A stretch of DNA of 64,000 nt from Bacillota bacterium (GCA_026627065.1 JAPNUO010000005.1:62001-126000); one strand, 5' to 3'; positions 16,830 through 26,281 are shown, counted from the stretch's first letter. Made by a program: numbers and translations. Notes: a model not told the origin generated them from the sequence alone.

Positions 16830-19061
16830 TCATCGCGCCGGCACGTGCCCGTTGCGCTTTACTGGTTCGATAATCACCTCGATGGGCCCTTCCCGGCGGA
16901 TGACATTGGCGAACGTCACACCCCGCCCCCGGGCAAATTCTAGGGTCAGTTCCCCGCCGGCGATTCTCAAGCGGTCCAGATACAGCTCATTAATCCAGGG
17001 GGGCAGCGACGGCTCTTGAATGTGCACCTCGTGCCCGCGCACGCTAATGCCTAGCCATAGCTGCAGCAAAAAGAACGGCACCGCGGCGGCCCAGGCCTGG
17101 GGGTTGCAGGCGACCGGATACTCTACGGGACCCGCCCCGGCGCGCCGGGTAAAGCCGCAATACAACTCGGGCAAGCGTCCGGACGGAAAATACTGCGATG
17201 CCTCCCACAGCTGGTGGGAAATGGTCATGAGTTCATGCACGGCTCCTTGGCGCTTCAGGCCCCAGGCGATGATGGCATTGTCGTGGGGCCACACCGAGCC
17301 GTTGTGATAGCTCATGGGATTGTAGTACGGCATGGTTTGGGACAATGTGCGCACCCCGTAGCCGGACAGCATGTCGGGATGCAGGAGGCGACGAATAATT
17401 GCCCGCACCGTGGGGGCGGGTAAAATGCCGGTAAAGAGCAGATGGCCTTCGTTGGAAGTGACCGCGCGAATGGGTTGTTTGGCGCCGTCGAGGGCATAGA
17501 TGATTTCGGGCCCGTGGTTCTTGACGAAGGTTTTGAGAAAGGCCGCTTTGAGCGCCCGCGCGGCATTGTGACAGCGAAGCGCGTCGTCCGTGCGGCCGAG
17601 GCGCCGAAACAGTTCGGCGGCGGCGCGCCATGCATAATAGGCATAGCCCTGCACTTCCACCAACGCAATGGGCGGCTTCGCCAAGCGGCCGGCTTCATCC
17701 ATGACCGAGTCGAACGAATCTTTCCAGCCCTGGTTTACGAGCCCCAGCGGCGCCCGCCGCTGGTATTCCAAAAAGAGGTCGTGGTCGCGGTCCCCGTACG
17801 ACCGCATCCATTCCACCGCCTTGGCCAACGGCTCTTCTAAACTCCGGAGAAACGCCATGTCGCCGGTAAAACGCCAGGTCTCGTAGAGGGCAATAATCCA
17901 CCAGAGCGTGCTGTCGATCGATCCATAGTAGGGGGTGTGGGGAATTTCTCCGGCCTGCGCCAGCTCTCCTTGGCGATATTCGTGCGGAATTTTTCCGGGC
18001 TCCTCGTCGCGCCAATCATTGACAGCTTGTCCTTGCAACCGGGCGAGAAAACGAATGCTGTCCGCTGCAATGGCCGGATTCAGCATCAGGGTTTCGATGC
18101 CGGCAATGGCGGCATCGCGCCCAAACGGAGCGACATACCAGGGAATCCCGGCGTCGATGATCCGCCCTTCGGGATAGTCGGTCATCAGGGCGCGCATGTC
18201 ATGGGTGGCCTGCTGAATCATGTTGTTGTAAAGGCGGCTGTCGGATTCGATCACGGTACATTGATCGGACCAATCGCGAGCGGCTCGCGCTTGCTTCAGC
18301 GCCACCAGGGTAAAGTGGCGGGCAAAGGACTCGAGCGAGGGCGGCTGGCGGTCTTCAGCCCCGGACGGTGCGGCGGCCTGGCCAAGAAGCATGGGCCGGA
18401 CCGTAAAGTAGCGGTAACGCTTGACGCGCGGCGGCAACGTCTCGAAAAACACGGCATCGACTGCCCCATTGTCCCCCGGCACCCAGTGGTCGGGCGCGCG
18501 ATCGAAGGTCACCTGGGTTTGACGCGTGTGGTCGTCGAGCCCGTGGTAGGTAAAAGTGAGCTGATTGTCGCGCGCGTCGGGCGCCTCATGATGGCCGCGG
18601 GCCGTGCGCTCGACCACGCCGCGGACCTCAAAGATATCATGGTAGTCTGAGGCCAGGCGGAGGATGAGATGCACGTCGAGCGGGACTTGGGCGAAGTTGA
18701 GCTGCCGAATGCGGACGTAGAGCGCGTCGGCGACAATAAAGGTCATGCGGAAATGCAGGCTATGGGCGGCGACGTGCTGCCCTCCGATGACCATATCGGG
18801 ATTGGTCAAGTCGACTTGCGCCCGGTTGGCGTCGTACGCGGCCGTGGAGAGGACAACCAGGGGCTCATGCTCGATCCACCAGCCGACCCCGTTTAAGAAC
18901 CGGGTGTCCCGGTAGTACAGGCCCGCCTCATGAACGGGGCCCCGGCCGTCTGCCGGCTGCACTAAAAACAGGGGCCCATCTTTTAGTACGATGAGCCCCC
19001 CGTTGCCCACCTCAAGCCGTCGCGGTCCACCTATGGGTTCATGACGCCACCGGCTGGTCAT
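16830..19061 (-). CDS. Glycogen-debranching-type amylo-alpha-1,6-glucosidase family protein
   Basis: A 743-residue protein with an N-terminal beta-rich domain of the GDE_N_bis type (VLKDGPLFLVQPADGRG, then HEAGLYYRDTRFLNG) and an (alpha/alpha)6 barrel. The barrel contains DAGIPWYVAPFGRDAAIAG, an acidic active-site region, and later YYNPMSYHNGSVWPHDNAIIAWGL. These signatures define the bacterial debranching-like family acting on alpha-1,6-glucosidic or related alpha-glucans. No signal peptide is visible, so a cytosolic enzyme. Its start overlaps the GT4 gene by 23 bases, so the two are cotranscribed and probably act on the same glucan or glucoside. Confidence 0.87.
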   Translation of the reverse strand: MTSRWRHEPIGGPRRLEVGNGGLIVLKDGPLFLVQPADGRGPVHEAGLYYRDTRFLNGVGWWIEHEPLVVLSTAAYDANRAQVDLTNPDMVIGGQHVAAHSLHFRMTFIVADALYVRIRQLNFAQVPLDVHLILRLASDYHDIFEVRGVVERTARGHHEAPDARDNQLTFTYHGLDDHTRQTQVTFDRAPDHWVPGDNGAVDAVFFETLPPRVKRYRYFTVRPMLLGQAAAPSGAEDRQPPSLESFARHFTLVALKQARAARDWSDQCTVIESDSRLYNNMIQQATHDMRALMTDYPEGRIIDAGIPWYVAPFGRDAAIAGIETLMLNPAIAADSIRFLARLQGQAVNDWRDEEPGKIPHEYRQGELAQAGEIPHTPYYGSIDSTLWWIIALYETWRFTGDMAFLRSLEEPLAKAVEWMRSYGDRDHDLFLEYQRRAPLGLVNQGWKDSFDSVMDEAGRLAKPPIALVEVQGYAYYAWRAAAELFRRLGRTDDALRCHNAARALKAAFLKTFVKNHGPEIIYALDGAKQPIRAVTSNEGHLLFTGILPAPTVRAIIRRLLHPDMLSGYGVRTLSQTMPYYNPMSYHNGSVWPHDNAIIAWGLKRQGAVHELMTISHQLWEASQYFPSGRLPELYCGFTRRAGAGPVEYPVACNPQAWAAAVPFFLLQLWLGISVRGHEVHIQEPSLPPWINELYLDRLRIAGGELTLEFARGRGVTFANVIRREGPIEVIIEPVKRNGHVPAR

Positions 19062-20232
19062 GGGAGACTTTCACCTCGCGCGCCTGATTTAGCACATCTT
19101 CCGTGCGCTCGACCATCTGTTCGGCCGTAAAGCTGGTTTTCACCCGTTCGCGTGCCCGCTGCCCGAGCGCCTCAGCCCAGTCCCGATGGCGCAAAAGTTG
19201 AATCAAGGCGTCGGCCAGCTGATCGGCGTCGTTGGGATCGACGATCCACCCGTCTTGCTCGTGGGTGATAATCTCGGGCATGCCGCCGGTGCGGGTGATG
19301 ACGACCGGCCGTCCCCGCGCCATCGCCTCGATGACCACGATGCCGAAGGGTTCGGCAAAGATTGAGGGATAGACGACGACGGAGGCCGCGTCATAGACGC
19401 CGGCAATCTCCGGCCAGCTGTACGGACGGATGTCCACCGCCTCGGTCAGCCCATAATGCCGAATGCGATCGTTAATCATCTCAATTTCGCGATGCTGGAC
19501 GCTTCCCCAATCCACAATGGGCCCCGTCCCCGCCAAAAGGAGCATGGCATCGGGAATGACCTCGCGCACGCGGCGAAACGCTTCCACCACCACCAGCGAT
19601 CCCTTGGCCAAACTCAGCCGGGCCGGATGAAAGATGATGGGACGCCCCTGCACGTCGGGACGCGGATGCTGGGGGCGAACCGCCGGATTCAGCCATTCCG
19701 CCGTCACGCCATGGTGCACCACCCGCATTTTTTCAGCCCGATAGCCCCATTCCGCCATGTCGTCCAGCGTGTATTGGCTTACCGCAATGATGCGGTCATA
19801 CTGGTCGCCATACTCCGCAAGCTTTTGAAACAAGTCGTCATGCCACGTGTTATGAGCCGTTAAGACGAGGGCCACCGGGTGGTCTTCGCGCCAGCGAAGC
19901 ACCGCCTCTAGCGGGATCTCAGAAAAGTAATGCCAATTGTGCACGTGAATGACGTCCGGGTTGACATCGCTCAAAAACTGGTGAATCGCGTCTTCCACCC
20001 GCGATTTTTCGCGGACGAACGCCTCCGGCGTCATCCGGTTCAAATCCAGGTACGGACAGCGCTCAATGCTCATCCCCTCAAAAACGTCGTGGGCCGGAAG
20101 TCCTCCCGGTTGTCCCGTCAGCAGCGAAACCTCATGGCCCCGCCGAATCAGTCCTGGCCCTAGCGTGGCTAGGTGTGTTTCTACGCCGCCGATAGTCGGC
20201 GGAAACGCCCAATGAAGCTCGGCAATGCGCAT
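19039..20232 (-). CDS. GT4-family glycosyltransferase
   Basis: A 397-residue retaining GT-B enzyme. The N-domain starts MRIAELHWAFPPTIGGVETHLATLG, with the GGVE acceptor loop. The C-domain has IIFHPARLSLAKGSLVVVEAFRRV and the donor-binding signature VVVYPSIFAEPFGIVVIEAMARGRPVV, with the E-x7-E pattern. No membrane segment. First gene of a two-gene unit with the debranching-type hydrolase, which points to alpha-glucan or glucosyl-solute metabolism more than to envelope polysaccharide. The exact donor and acceptor cannot be told from sequence. Confidence 0.87.
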   Translation of the reverse strand: MRIAELHWAFPPTIGGVETHLATLGPGLIRRGHEVSLLTGQPGGLPAHDVFEGMSIERCPYLDLNRMTPEAFVREKSRVEDAIHQFLSDVNPDVIHVHNWHYFSEIPLEAVLRWREDHPVALVLTAHNTWHDDLFQKLAEYGDQYDRIIAVSQYTLDDMAEWGYRAEKMRVVHHGVTAEWLNPAVRPQHPRPDVQGRPIIFHPARLSLAKGSLVVVEAFRRVREVIPDAMLLLAGTGPIVDWGSVQHREIEMINDRIRHYGLTEAVDIRPYSWPEIAGVYDAASVVVYPSIFAEPFGIVVIEAMARGRPVVITRTGGMPEIITHEQDGWIVDPNDADQLADALIQLLRHRDWAEALGQRARERVKTSFTAEQMVERTEDVLNQAREVKVSHDQPVAS

Positions 20233-20675
20233 ATCAGAGCACCTCCACAGCCCTACTCTAGCCGTAGTCTTATTCCAACACAGCTATTCCCATTCCACTT
20301 CTGACGATGTGGCAGGGTGGTGAGTTCTGCGAAAATGATCAGATTGTGTTGCCCTTCGCAATAATTGGGGCCAACACTCATTGTAGGGCGAGGGGACGGG
20401 AATGACAAGATTTGGGGCGTCGTGACCCCCGGGTAGCCGCTGGAGTTGGACGCTGGCGAACCAAGGCGGGTTTTTCTTGGGCAGAGTCGGCGTGCCGCAA
20501 CAATTTTCAACGACAGTTCGTCCTTACCATGGGTATGGTATGATCCTTTTGAGGCGCAAAAGAAGGGACCGCACTTGTTAATTTTTAGTATTTTATCCGC
20601 GCCTCCGGGAAGACTAAAAACTGGGTTGGTTGGCAACAACGACCCGGACGAATCGTGCATGGGGAGGTGGTCGGG
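20233..20675. other. Divergent intergenic region between GT4 and yacL
   Basis: No gene seen. Minus-strand reading frames here are shadows. A TATGAT hexamer at 20539-20544 with GTTCGT 17 bases upstream could be a weak plus-strand promoter for yacL, with a leader of about 130 bases. Confidence 0.4.
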
Positions 20676-21773
20676 GTGAACAGAATGTTGCGGCAGGTGC
20701 TGACCGTAGTCGGTGCGTTAATCGGACTCGGCATAGCCCTGCAAAACCGGGCGCTCATTAACGCGTGGGCGTTCACGCACGCGTTGGGGATTGCTCGAGA
20801 GGAAGTCGCGGCGGGGGTTGGCTTGCTTGCCGGCGGGCTCTTAGGCTACCTCTTAGGGCCGATCTTGGTGGCGTGGGCCACGCGGCTGGTGGCCTGGGGC
20901 GAATCGCGGCTGCAGCGCACCCCAACGCAAGACCTGCTGTCGGGGTCCATTGGGCTTATCGTCGGCTTGGTGATCGCCTTTTTGCTGGGGGTTGACCTGA
21001 GCGGCCTCGGGCCCGTGGGGACGCTCTTGCGGGTCGCGATTACGATTATTTTCGGCTACATCGGGCTCAGAGTCTCGATCCGGCGCAAGGATGACATCAT
21101 GCGTCCACAGACATGGCTTCCCGCGCGCATGAAGCATCGCGCAGGTCAGGACGCTGCGAAACCGAAAATCCTGGACACCTCCGTTATTATTGACGGCAGA
21201 ATCGCCGATATTTGCCAGTCTGGTTTTTTGGAGGGGCCGCTGGTGATTCCGGCCTTTGTGCTGGAGGAGCTCCGGCACATTGCCGACTCGGCCGACGTCT
21301 TAAAGCGAAATCGGGGGCGGCGGGGGCTGGACATTTTAAACCGCATCCAGAAAGAGCAAAACAACGTCCAGATCTACGAGCGTGATGTGGATCCCACGCT
21401 AGAAGTGGATTCCAAGCTCTTGAAGCTGGCCAAGCTGCTTGACGGCAAAGTGGTTACCAACGACTTCAATCTCAACAAGGTGGCCGAGCTGCAAGGAGTG
21501 CCGGTGTTGAACATCAACGAGTTGGCCAACGCCGTGAAACCCGTGGTTCTGCCGGGCGAAGAGATGGTGGTGCACGTCATCAAGGACGGCAAGGAGTCAG
21601 GGCAAGGCATTGGCTACCTGGACGACGGCACCATGATCGTGGTGGACGGCGGCCGCAAGTTTATTGGACAAACCGTCGCCGTGCTGGTGACCTCTGTGCT
21701 CCAGACCGCGGCGGGCCGGATGATTTTTGCCAAATTGAAGGGACAGGCTGGGGTGGAGGCGGAAGCCCGCTAA
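20676..21773 (+). CDS. PIN/TRAM membrane protein, YacL-like
   Basis: YacL family: hydrophobic N-terminus with about four membrane segments (ending VAITIIFGYIGLRVSI), a PIN nuclease-like domain (KILDTSVIIDGRIADICQSG with its Asp, IPAFVLEELRHIADS, KVVTNDFNLNKVAEL) and a C-terminal TRAM RNA-binding domain (GEEMVVHVIKDGKESGQGIG, then DGTMIVVDGGRKFIG). In Bacillus relatives yacL lies next to ispD and ispF, as here. I chose the GTG with GGGGAGGTGG five bases upstream over an ATG 21 bases earlier. It acts at the membrane; its substrate is not established. Confidence 0.9.
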   Translation: MNRMLRQVLTVVGALIGLGIALQNRALINAWAFTHALGIAREEVAAGVGLLAGGLLGYLLGPILVAWATRLVAWGESRLQRTPTQDLLSGSIGLIVGLVIAFLLGVDLSGLGPVGTLLRVAITIIFGYIGLRVSIRRKDDIMRPQTWLPARMKHRAGQDAAKPKILDTSVIIDGRIADICQSGFLEGPLVIPAFVLEELRHIADSADVLKRNRGRRGLDILNRIQKEQNNVQIYERDVDPTLEVDSKLLKLAKLLDGKVVTNDFNLNKVAELQGVPVLNINELANAVKPVVLPGEEMVVHVIKDGKESGQGIGYLDDGTMIVVDGGRKFIGQTVAVLVTSVLQTAAGRMIFAKLKGQAGVEAEAR

Positions 21774-21801
21774 CCCTCCAGCGCAGCTTTGGAGAGAAAA
21801 A

Positions 21802-21826
21802 GGCTCGGGACGCCCGAGCCTTTTTT
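21802..21826 (+). terminator. Bidirectional intrinsic terminator after yacL
   Basis: Perfect 8-bp stem GGCTCGGG / CCCGAGCC with loop ACG, followed by six T and preceded by five A, so it could work in both directions. It separates yacL from ispD. Confidence 0.88.
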
Positions 21827-21856
21827 CTCAGATGTTTTAAAATGGGTGGGGAGGCG

Positions 21857-22567
21857 ATGACGACGGACACCCATGCCATTATTGTCGCGGCTGGTACGAG
21901 CCAGCGCATGGGCGGTGTAAACAAAATTTGGCTGACCTTTGAAGGCCGCAGCGTGCTGGAGTGGACGTTGCGGCGGTTTCAGGAGGCAGGGGTGACCCAA
22001 GGCGTCGTCGTGGCCCAGCCCAACGATCATCACCAGGTGCGCCAGCTGCTGACGACGCTGGGTTTGACGCGGATGGGGGTTACCCCCGGCGGTGCGGAGC
22101 GCTATTTGTCGGTGATACAGGGACTCCAGGCGCTCACCGGGGCAGGGCCGGATGATGTCGTCCTCATCCATGACGCAGCCCGCTTCTTGGTTCCCATGCT
22201 CCTGATTCGCCGGGTGATTGCCGCGGCCGAGGAGTACGGCGCGGCGCTGCCGGTGATCGACGTGGTGGACACGGTCAAGGCGGTGGGGCCGGATGGGCTG
22301 GTGAAGCGCACCGTCCCTCGCCATCCCCTGGGGTTGGCGCAGACGCCCCAGGGGTTCAAGAAGAGCCTCATTGAAGCGGCTTACCGGCGTTGGGACAGCG
22401 CCACCGTGCCGACCGACGATGCCGAGGTGGCGGAGCATTCGGGCGTCCGGGTGCGGGCAGTGCCGGGCGATCGGCTGAATCAAAAATTGACGCGGCCCGA
22501 GGATATCCCCTGGTTTCGGGCGGTCTTAAAGGGGATGACCGACCATGCGGATCGGCCAGGGGTTTGA
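21857..22567 (+). CDS. ispD: 2-C-methyl-D-erythritol 4-phosphate cytidylyltransferase
   Basis: Third enzyme of the MEP isoprenoid pathway: joins CTP and methylerythritol phosphate. The nucleotidyltransferase signature is at the N-terminus: AIIVAAGTSQRMGGVNKIW. IspD hallmarks follow: VLIHDAARFLVP, VVDTVKAVGPDG and RHPLGLAQTPQGFK. Length about 236 residues. I use the ATG at 21857 because similarity begins there; an in-frame ATG 15 bases earlier has no ribosome site, while GGGGAGG lies close to the chosen one. The 3' end overlaps ispF by 23 bases. Confidence 0.93.
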   Translation: MTTDTHAIIVAAGTSQRMGGVNKIWLTFEGRSVLEWTLRRFQEAGVTQGVVVAQPNDHHQVRQLLTTLGLTRMGVTPGGAERYLSVIQGLQALTGAGPDDVVLIHDAARFLVPMLLIRRVIAAAEEYGAALPVIDVVDTVKAVGPDGLVKRTVPRHPLGLAQTPQGFKKSLIEAAYRRWDSATVPTDDAEVAEHSGVRVRAVPGDRLNQKLTRPEDIPWFRAVLKGMTDHADRPGV

Positions 22568-23021
22568 CGCCCACCGGTTTCGCTCCGGACGGCCCCTGGT
22601 GCTCGGGGGATGCGTCATTCCGTTTGAGCGGGGGCTGGAGGGCGACAGCGATGCCGATGTGTTGACCCACGCCATTATCGATGCCGTGCTCGGTGCGGTC
22701 GGCCTGGGCGATATGGGCACCTGGTTTCGACCCGATGATCCCACCGTGCGCGGCGCCCGGTCGATCGACCTTTTGCGCCGCGCCGTGAAAATGCTGGCTG
22801 ACCGCGGATATCGGGTGGTGCAGGTCGACGCGACGGTAGTGGGCGAAGAGCCGATGATTCGCCCGCTGGTCCCCGACATGCGCAACGAGTTGGCGGGAGC
22901 CCTTAACGTCTTGCCGCAGGACGTGTCCCTCAAAGGCAAATCCACCGACGGCCTGGGGTGGCTGGGGCGCGGCGAAGGGCTGGCCGCGCTGGCCGTGGCC
23001 CAAGTGGTGGAGGCACGTTAA
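22545..23021 (+). CDS. ispF: 2-C-methyl-D-erythritol 2,4-cyclodiphosphate synthase
   Basis: Fifth enzyme of the MEP pathway; forms the cyclic diphosphate and releases CMP. Metal ligands are Asp8 and His10 in GQGFDAHRF and His42 in VLTHAIIDA. The signature DSDADVLTHAIIDAVLGA and the C-terminal KGKSTDGLGWLGRGEGLAA are complete. 158 residues, normal size. AAAGGGGA lies upstream of the ATG inside ispD, so the two are translationally linked. It ends four bases into the convergent cwlD-like gene. Confidence 0.95.
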   Translation: MRIGQGFDAHRFRSGRPLVLGGCVIPFERGLEGDSDADVLTHAIIDAVLGAVGLGDMGTWFRPDDPTVRGARSIDLLRRAVKMLADRGYRVVQVDATVVGEEPMIRPLVPDMRNELAGALNVLPQDVSLKGKSTDGLGWLGRGEGLAALAVAQVVEAR

Positions 23022-23677
23022 CGGCCAGGGGCAGCCAAGTAATGGGCAAGACCCCTGGCGATGGCGGCGGCCAGCCGTGACTGATACCACGACGCATTCA
23101 TGAGACGCAGATCGGAGCCATGGCTCAAAAAGCCAATTTCTACATTAATGGCCGGCATTTGCGACACCTCCAGCACCCACTGACGAATAGGGCGGGGGGG
23201 CCCTGCGCTGCCCACCGTGCGGGCCAGGCTGTGGCTAACGGCCAGCGCCAGGCGATATGAGGCGGGGCGGGAGCGGGTATAGTACACCAGGGGGCCCCGC
23301 ATGGTGCCGGTCGGCTCGGTGTTGACGTGTACCGAGACGAAGAGCGCCGCCTGCAGTTGATTGGCCAATTGAGCGCGCCGGTTGAGGTCGTCCAGCACCG
23401 TACGGGCTAGGGCGGTGTCCGTGCGGCGCGTGTAAAAAATGCGGTACCCGTGCGCCAGCAAGGCGGAACCGAGTTTCAGCGCTACCGCTAGGGTGATGGA
23501 TTTTTCATAGACGACGCCTCGCACGGCGCCTGGATCCCAGCCTCCGTGGCCGGGGTCGATGACGATCAAGGGCGGAGCCGCGTTGACGGCAGACACCGTG
23601 TACGGCGCCCGCTGGATGAGCCAGAAGGCCCCGGCCAACACCGCCAGAACAAGTGTCACAAGACCCCGGCCTCGCAT
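23018..23677 (-). CDS. N-acetylmuramoyl-L-alanine amidase, CwlD-like
   Basis: Amidase_3 family zinc enzyme that cleaves the amide between muramic acid and the stem peptide. One N-terminal membrane anchor or signal (GLVTLVLAVLAGAFWLIQ). Zinc-site motifs: VIDPGHGGWDPGAV (His), a Glu after the second strand, LFVSVHVNTEP (His) and the catalytic Glu in NVEIGFLSH. Single-domain layout and size (219 residues) match the spore-cortex enzyme CwlD. I chose the ATG at MRGRGLV because AAGGGGGG lies six bases upstream; the frame is open 42 bases further. Confidence 0.85.
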   Translation of the reverse strand: MRGRGLVTLVLAVLAGAFWLIQRAPYTVSAVNAAPPLIVIDPGHGGWDPGAVRGVVYEKSITLAVALKLGSALLAHGYRIFYTRRTDTALARTVLDDLNRRAQLANQLQAALFVSVHVNTEPTGTMRGPLVYYTRSRPASYRLALAVSHSLARTVGSAGPPRPIRQWVLEVSQMPAINVEIGFLSHGSDLRLMNASWYQSRLAAAIARGLAHYLAAPGR

Positions 23678-23752
23678 GGTTGACCCCCCTTGTTCCTTCT
23701 GCTTTATGGGTATGGTCAAGACGGCGAGCCTAGTCCACGAGACGTGAACCGT

Positions 23753-24025
23753 TCAGGCGGAGAGGATCCGGCGGCGGGCTTCTTCGATGAGGTCGCGGGT
23801 GTCGGCCGCCACCTGGGCAGGGTCGGGACGATCCGGCCCCAGTTCTTCTCCGTGGGATGCGATATTGGCGAGCAAAATCGCTTCCAGGCGGTCAAGAAAC
23901 GCGAAAAGGGCCTCCCGGTTCCACGGGCCATAGGCGCCGCCGAGCACCGCATCGACGAAGGCTGAAAGGGGGGCGCCTTCCGCGGCAAAGAGATAATACT
24001 GATCCAACAGATCGTCTGGAGTCAT
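23753..24025 (-). CDS. Small acidic helical protein of unknown function
   Basis: 90 residues, mostly helical, no membrane segment: MTPDDLLDQYYLFAAEGAPLS, then YGPWNREALFAFLDRLEAILLANIASHGEELG. I do not recognise a family. It starts five bases after the stop of the 36-residue membrane protein and lies between PBP2 and CwlD on the same strand, so it is probably part of a cell-wall transcription unit. No obvious Shine-Dalgarno apart from GAGGTC around the gene junction. Confidence 0.5.
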   Translation of the reverse strand: MTPDDLLDQYYLFAAEGAPLSAFVDAVLGGAYGPWNREALFAFLDRLEAILLANIASHGEELGPDRPDPAQVAADTRDLIEEARRRILSA

Positions 24026-24029
24026 GAGG

Positions 24030-24140
24030 TCAAATCCAGTGAATTGCCGGGGCGATCAAGAGCATGATGGCAATCAGCCCCAGGCTGGCCAGTGCTGTGG
24101 TGACGAAAACCGTCAGCGAGTCCGGCGTGCGTCCCTTCAT
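24030..24140 (-). CDS. 36-residue single-span membrane protein
   Basis: Short frame read directly from the sequence: MKGRTPDSLTVFVTTALASL, then a hydrophobic stretch GLIAIMLLIAPAIHWI to TGA. GGAAAGGA lies five bases upstream of the ATG, 18 bases after the PBP2 stop, and the next gene begins right after it. One membrane helix (residues 9-32) with a positively charged N-terminus. Position directly downstream of a penicillin-binding protein suggests a small partner of the wall machinery, but this is inference. Confidence 0.55.
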   Translation of the reverse strand: MKGRTPDSLTVFVTTALASLGLIAIMLLIAPAIHWI

Positions 24141-24157
24141 GGCGAGTCCTTTCCCGG

Positions 24158-26062
24158 TCAGGGCGTCGTCGAGGCCGGCGGCTGGTAGCCAAACGGCCAC
24201 GGGAACGGCCGACCGTACACCGTGTCAAACAAGGGCTGAGCGGTCGGGTCTTTCACCTTGAAGTACTGATCGTAAATGGCGCGCGCGACAAACCCCGAAT
24301 CCGCGCCCCAGTTCCCAGCTTTAATATACACCAAAATTAAAATGGTGGGGTGCGGGTGCGACCCGTACATCGGCCCATAGGTCAAAAAGACGGCGTTGTT
24401 TTGCTTTCCGCTGACTTGGGCGGTTCCCGTCTTGGAGGCCAGCGGGATGGGAAATCCGGCCAAAGCGCCGTAGCCAGTGCCGCTGGTGCCCGTGTTGGCG
24501 ATATCGGGGTCCTGGGCGGAGAGTTCCATCCCCTTGTGCACCGTGTTCCAGATCCAGTAGGGCAGCTTAATCCGGCCCTGCACCACCGGGCCAAACCTTT
24601 TGATGACCTTGCCACTCGGCGACGTGATTTCGGACACCAAATGCGGCTCATACAGGGTGCCGCCATTCGCGATGGCCGCATCCGCCCGCGCCAGGGTGAC
24701 CATGGTGAAATCGTCCAGCCCTTGGCCGATGACTGTGTTGAGGTTTTGTCCGGGGGTCCAGGGGACGCCCTGAGTCTTTTCCAGGAGCTGTGGCGTGGGC
24801 AACTGATCGGTGACCGCGCCTGGCAAGTCGATCCCGGTCGGCTTGTTGAGCATGAACTTCTCCATCCACTTGTCCATGAGGTGGATGCCCATATCGTAGC
24901 CTAACGTGTAAAAGAAGGTGTCATCCGAAAGGCCGATGGCCTGTTCAATGTTGAGCCAGCCAAAGGCATCGGGATATTCCCAGCTGTGAAAACTGGGGAT
25001 CTTGGGGAAGTATCCCGGGTCGTAAATTTCGGTGGTCGGCGTCACAATGTGCGACGCCAGCGCTGCCACCGCCATCATCGGCTTGAAGGTCGACCCCGGC
25101 GGAAACGGCCAGTCGATGGGCACAATGTAAAACGGGTTGACCGGCTCCTTGAGCAGGTGCTCGTAATATGACAAGCGGTCGGGATTGTTGGGCACCAGCT
25201 TGTTCGGATTATAGCTCGGCAAACTGGCAATGGCCAAAATATCCCCATTGTTGGGGTTGAGCGCAATGACCCCGCCTTGGTTGGCGCCAGGCGCGTAGGA
25301 GGTGAGGCCGGGCGCGGCGTGCTGCATGGCGTACATCACGTAGCTCAGCGCTTTGTACGCCGTTTCTTCCAGCGTCCAGTTGATCGTGAGATGAATGGTA
25401 TCGCCAGGCTTCGGCACTTCCTGGCCAAAGAGCTTGACCAGTTGGCCTTGGCGGTTGACCTCCGCATATTCGCCGCCCGAGTGTCCCGTCAAATAGCTGT
25501 TGTACTCTTCCTCCAGCCCGGCGGCCCCTACATCGGTGGTGGCGGTTTCTTCGTTGAGGTAGCCGATGATGTTTCCCATGATGCTGCCATAGGGATAATA
25601 GCGGACAGCCGTAGGCTGGATGCGGAGGTTCGGCAAGCTATTTAAATTTTCCTCAATCAAGGTCATTTGTTTCGGGGTGAGGCTGGCGTCAATCTCCACC
25701 GGATCATAGCTGGGCTGCGTCGCCAACTGTTGCTGGACGGTTTCTTGAAGGCTCTTGACCGGCATGCTCAGGTAACGCGCGAGGCGCGCGGCTTCCCCCT
25801 GGGGCAAGGGATTGCCCTGGCTTAAGTAATATAGCGTCCAGGCGGGCTTGGACGTGGCAACTGTCACGCCATTCGCAGTCACGATATTGCCCCGCGGCGC
25901 GGGAATCGGGATTTGGCGCAACTGGTCTTCTTCCGCCAGGGCCTGGTAGTGGCTGCCGTGAACCACTTGCAGGTCCCAGAAGCGGGCGCCGATGACGGCA
26001 AAGGCGGCGGCAATGAACGAGAACATGTACACCGCCCGGCGGCCAGTCTGCTTTGGGCTCAT
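24158..26062 (-). CDS. Penicillin-binding protein 2 (class B transpeptidase)
   Basis: Peptidoglycan transpeptidase. One N-terminal membrane helix (AVYMFSFIAAAFAVIGARFWDLQ), then the dimerisation domain with RGNIVTANGVTVA and the transpeptidase domain. Catalytic Ser324 and Lys327 are in PPGSTFKPM; the KTG box is ASKTGTAQVSG. Belongs to the MrdA/SpoVD-like class that works with a SEDS glycosyltransferase; none is in the window. Of two ATGs near the N-terminus I chose MSPKQTGRR, with AAGGAG eight bases upstream; the earlier ATG is only two bases from it. Elongation or sporulation role cannot be told from sequence. Confidence 0.9.
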   Translation of the reverse strand: MSPKQTGRRAVYMFSFIAAAFAVIGARFWDLQVVHGSHYQALAEEDQLRQIPIPAPRGNIVTANGVTVATSKPAWTLYYLSQGNPLPQGEAARLARYLSMPVKSLQETVQQQLATQPSYDPVEIDASLTPKQMTLIEENLNSLPNLRIQPTAVRYYPYGSIMGNIIGYLNEETATTDVGAAGLEEEYNSYLTGHSGGEYAEVNRQGQLVKLFGQEVPKPGDTIHLTINWTLEETAYKALSYVMYAMQHAAPGLTSYAPGANQGGVIALNPNNGDILAIASLPSYNPNKLVPNNPDRLSYYEHLLKEPVNPFYIVPIDWPFPPGSTFKPMMAVAALASHIVTPTTEIYDPGYFPKIPSFHSWEYPDAFGWLNIEQAIGLSDDTFFYTLGYDMGIHLMDKWMEKFMLNKPTGIDLPGAVTDQLPTPQLLEKTQGVPWTPGQNLNTVIGQGLDDFTMVTLARADAAIANGGTLYEPHLVSEITSPSGKVIKRFGPVVQGRIKLPYWIWNTVHKGMELSAQDPDIANTGTSGTGYGALAGFPIPLASKTGTAQVSGKQNNAVFLTYGPMYGSHPHPTILILVYIKAGNWGADSGFVARAIYDQYFKVKDPTAQPLFDTVYGRPFPWPFGYQPPASTTP

Positions 26063-26194
26063 GACCATCGCTCCTTCAATCCTTCGCTCGTCAGTGTAAC
26101 AAAAGCGATGACTTCCCGACACCTATAAAACGCGGAAACCTAGGGAAAAGCTACATAATGCCTGCAAAATATGCCCTCGGGAGCTGGTTCGGGT

Positions 26195-26223
26195 TTGACG
26201 CCAAATGTTCTATCCGGTATGCT
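26195..26223 (+). promoter_or_regulatory. cysS promoter
   Basis: -35 TTGACG (26195-26200), 17-base spacer, -10 TATGCT (26218-26223). Predicted leader of about 50 bases; no T-box features seen in it. Confidence 0.7.
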
Positions 26224-26281
26224 TCCGGTAATGTTTTGAGACAGGGGAAGCCTGGGCGTCTTTGGAGAAAGAGGGACGGTT

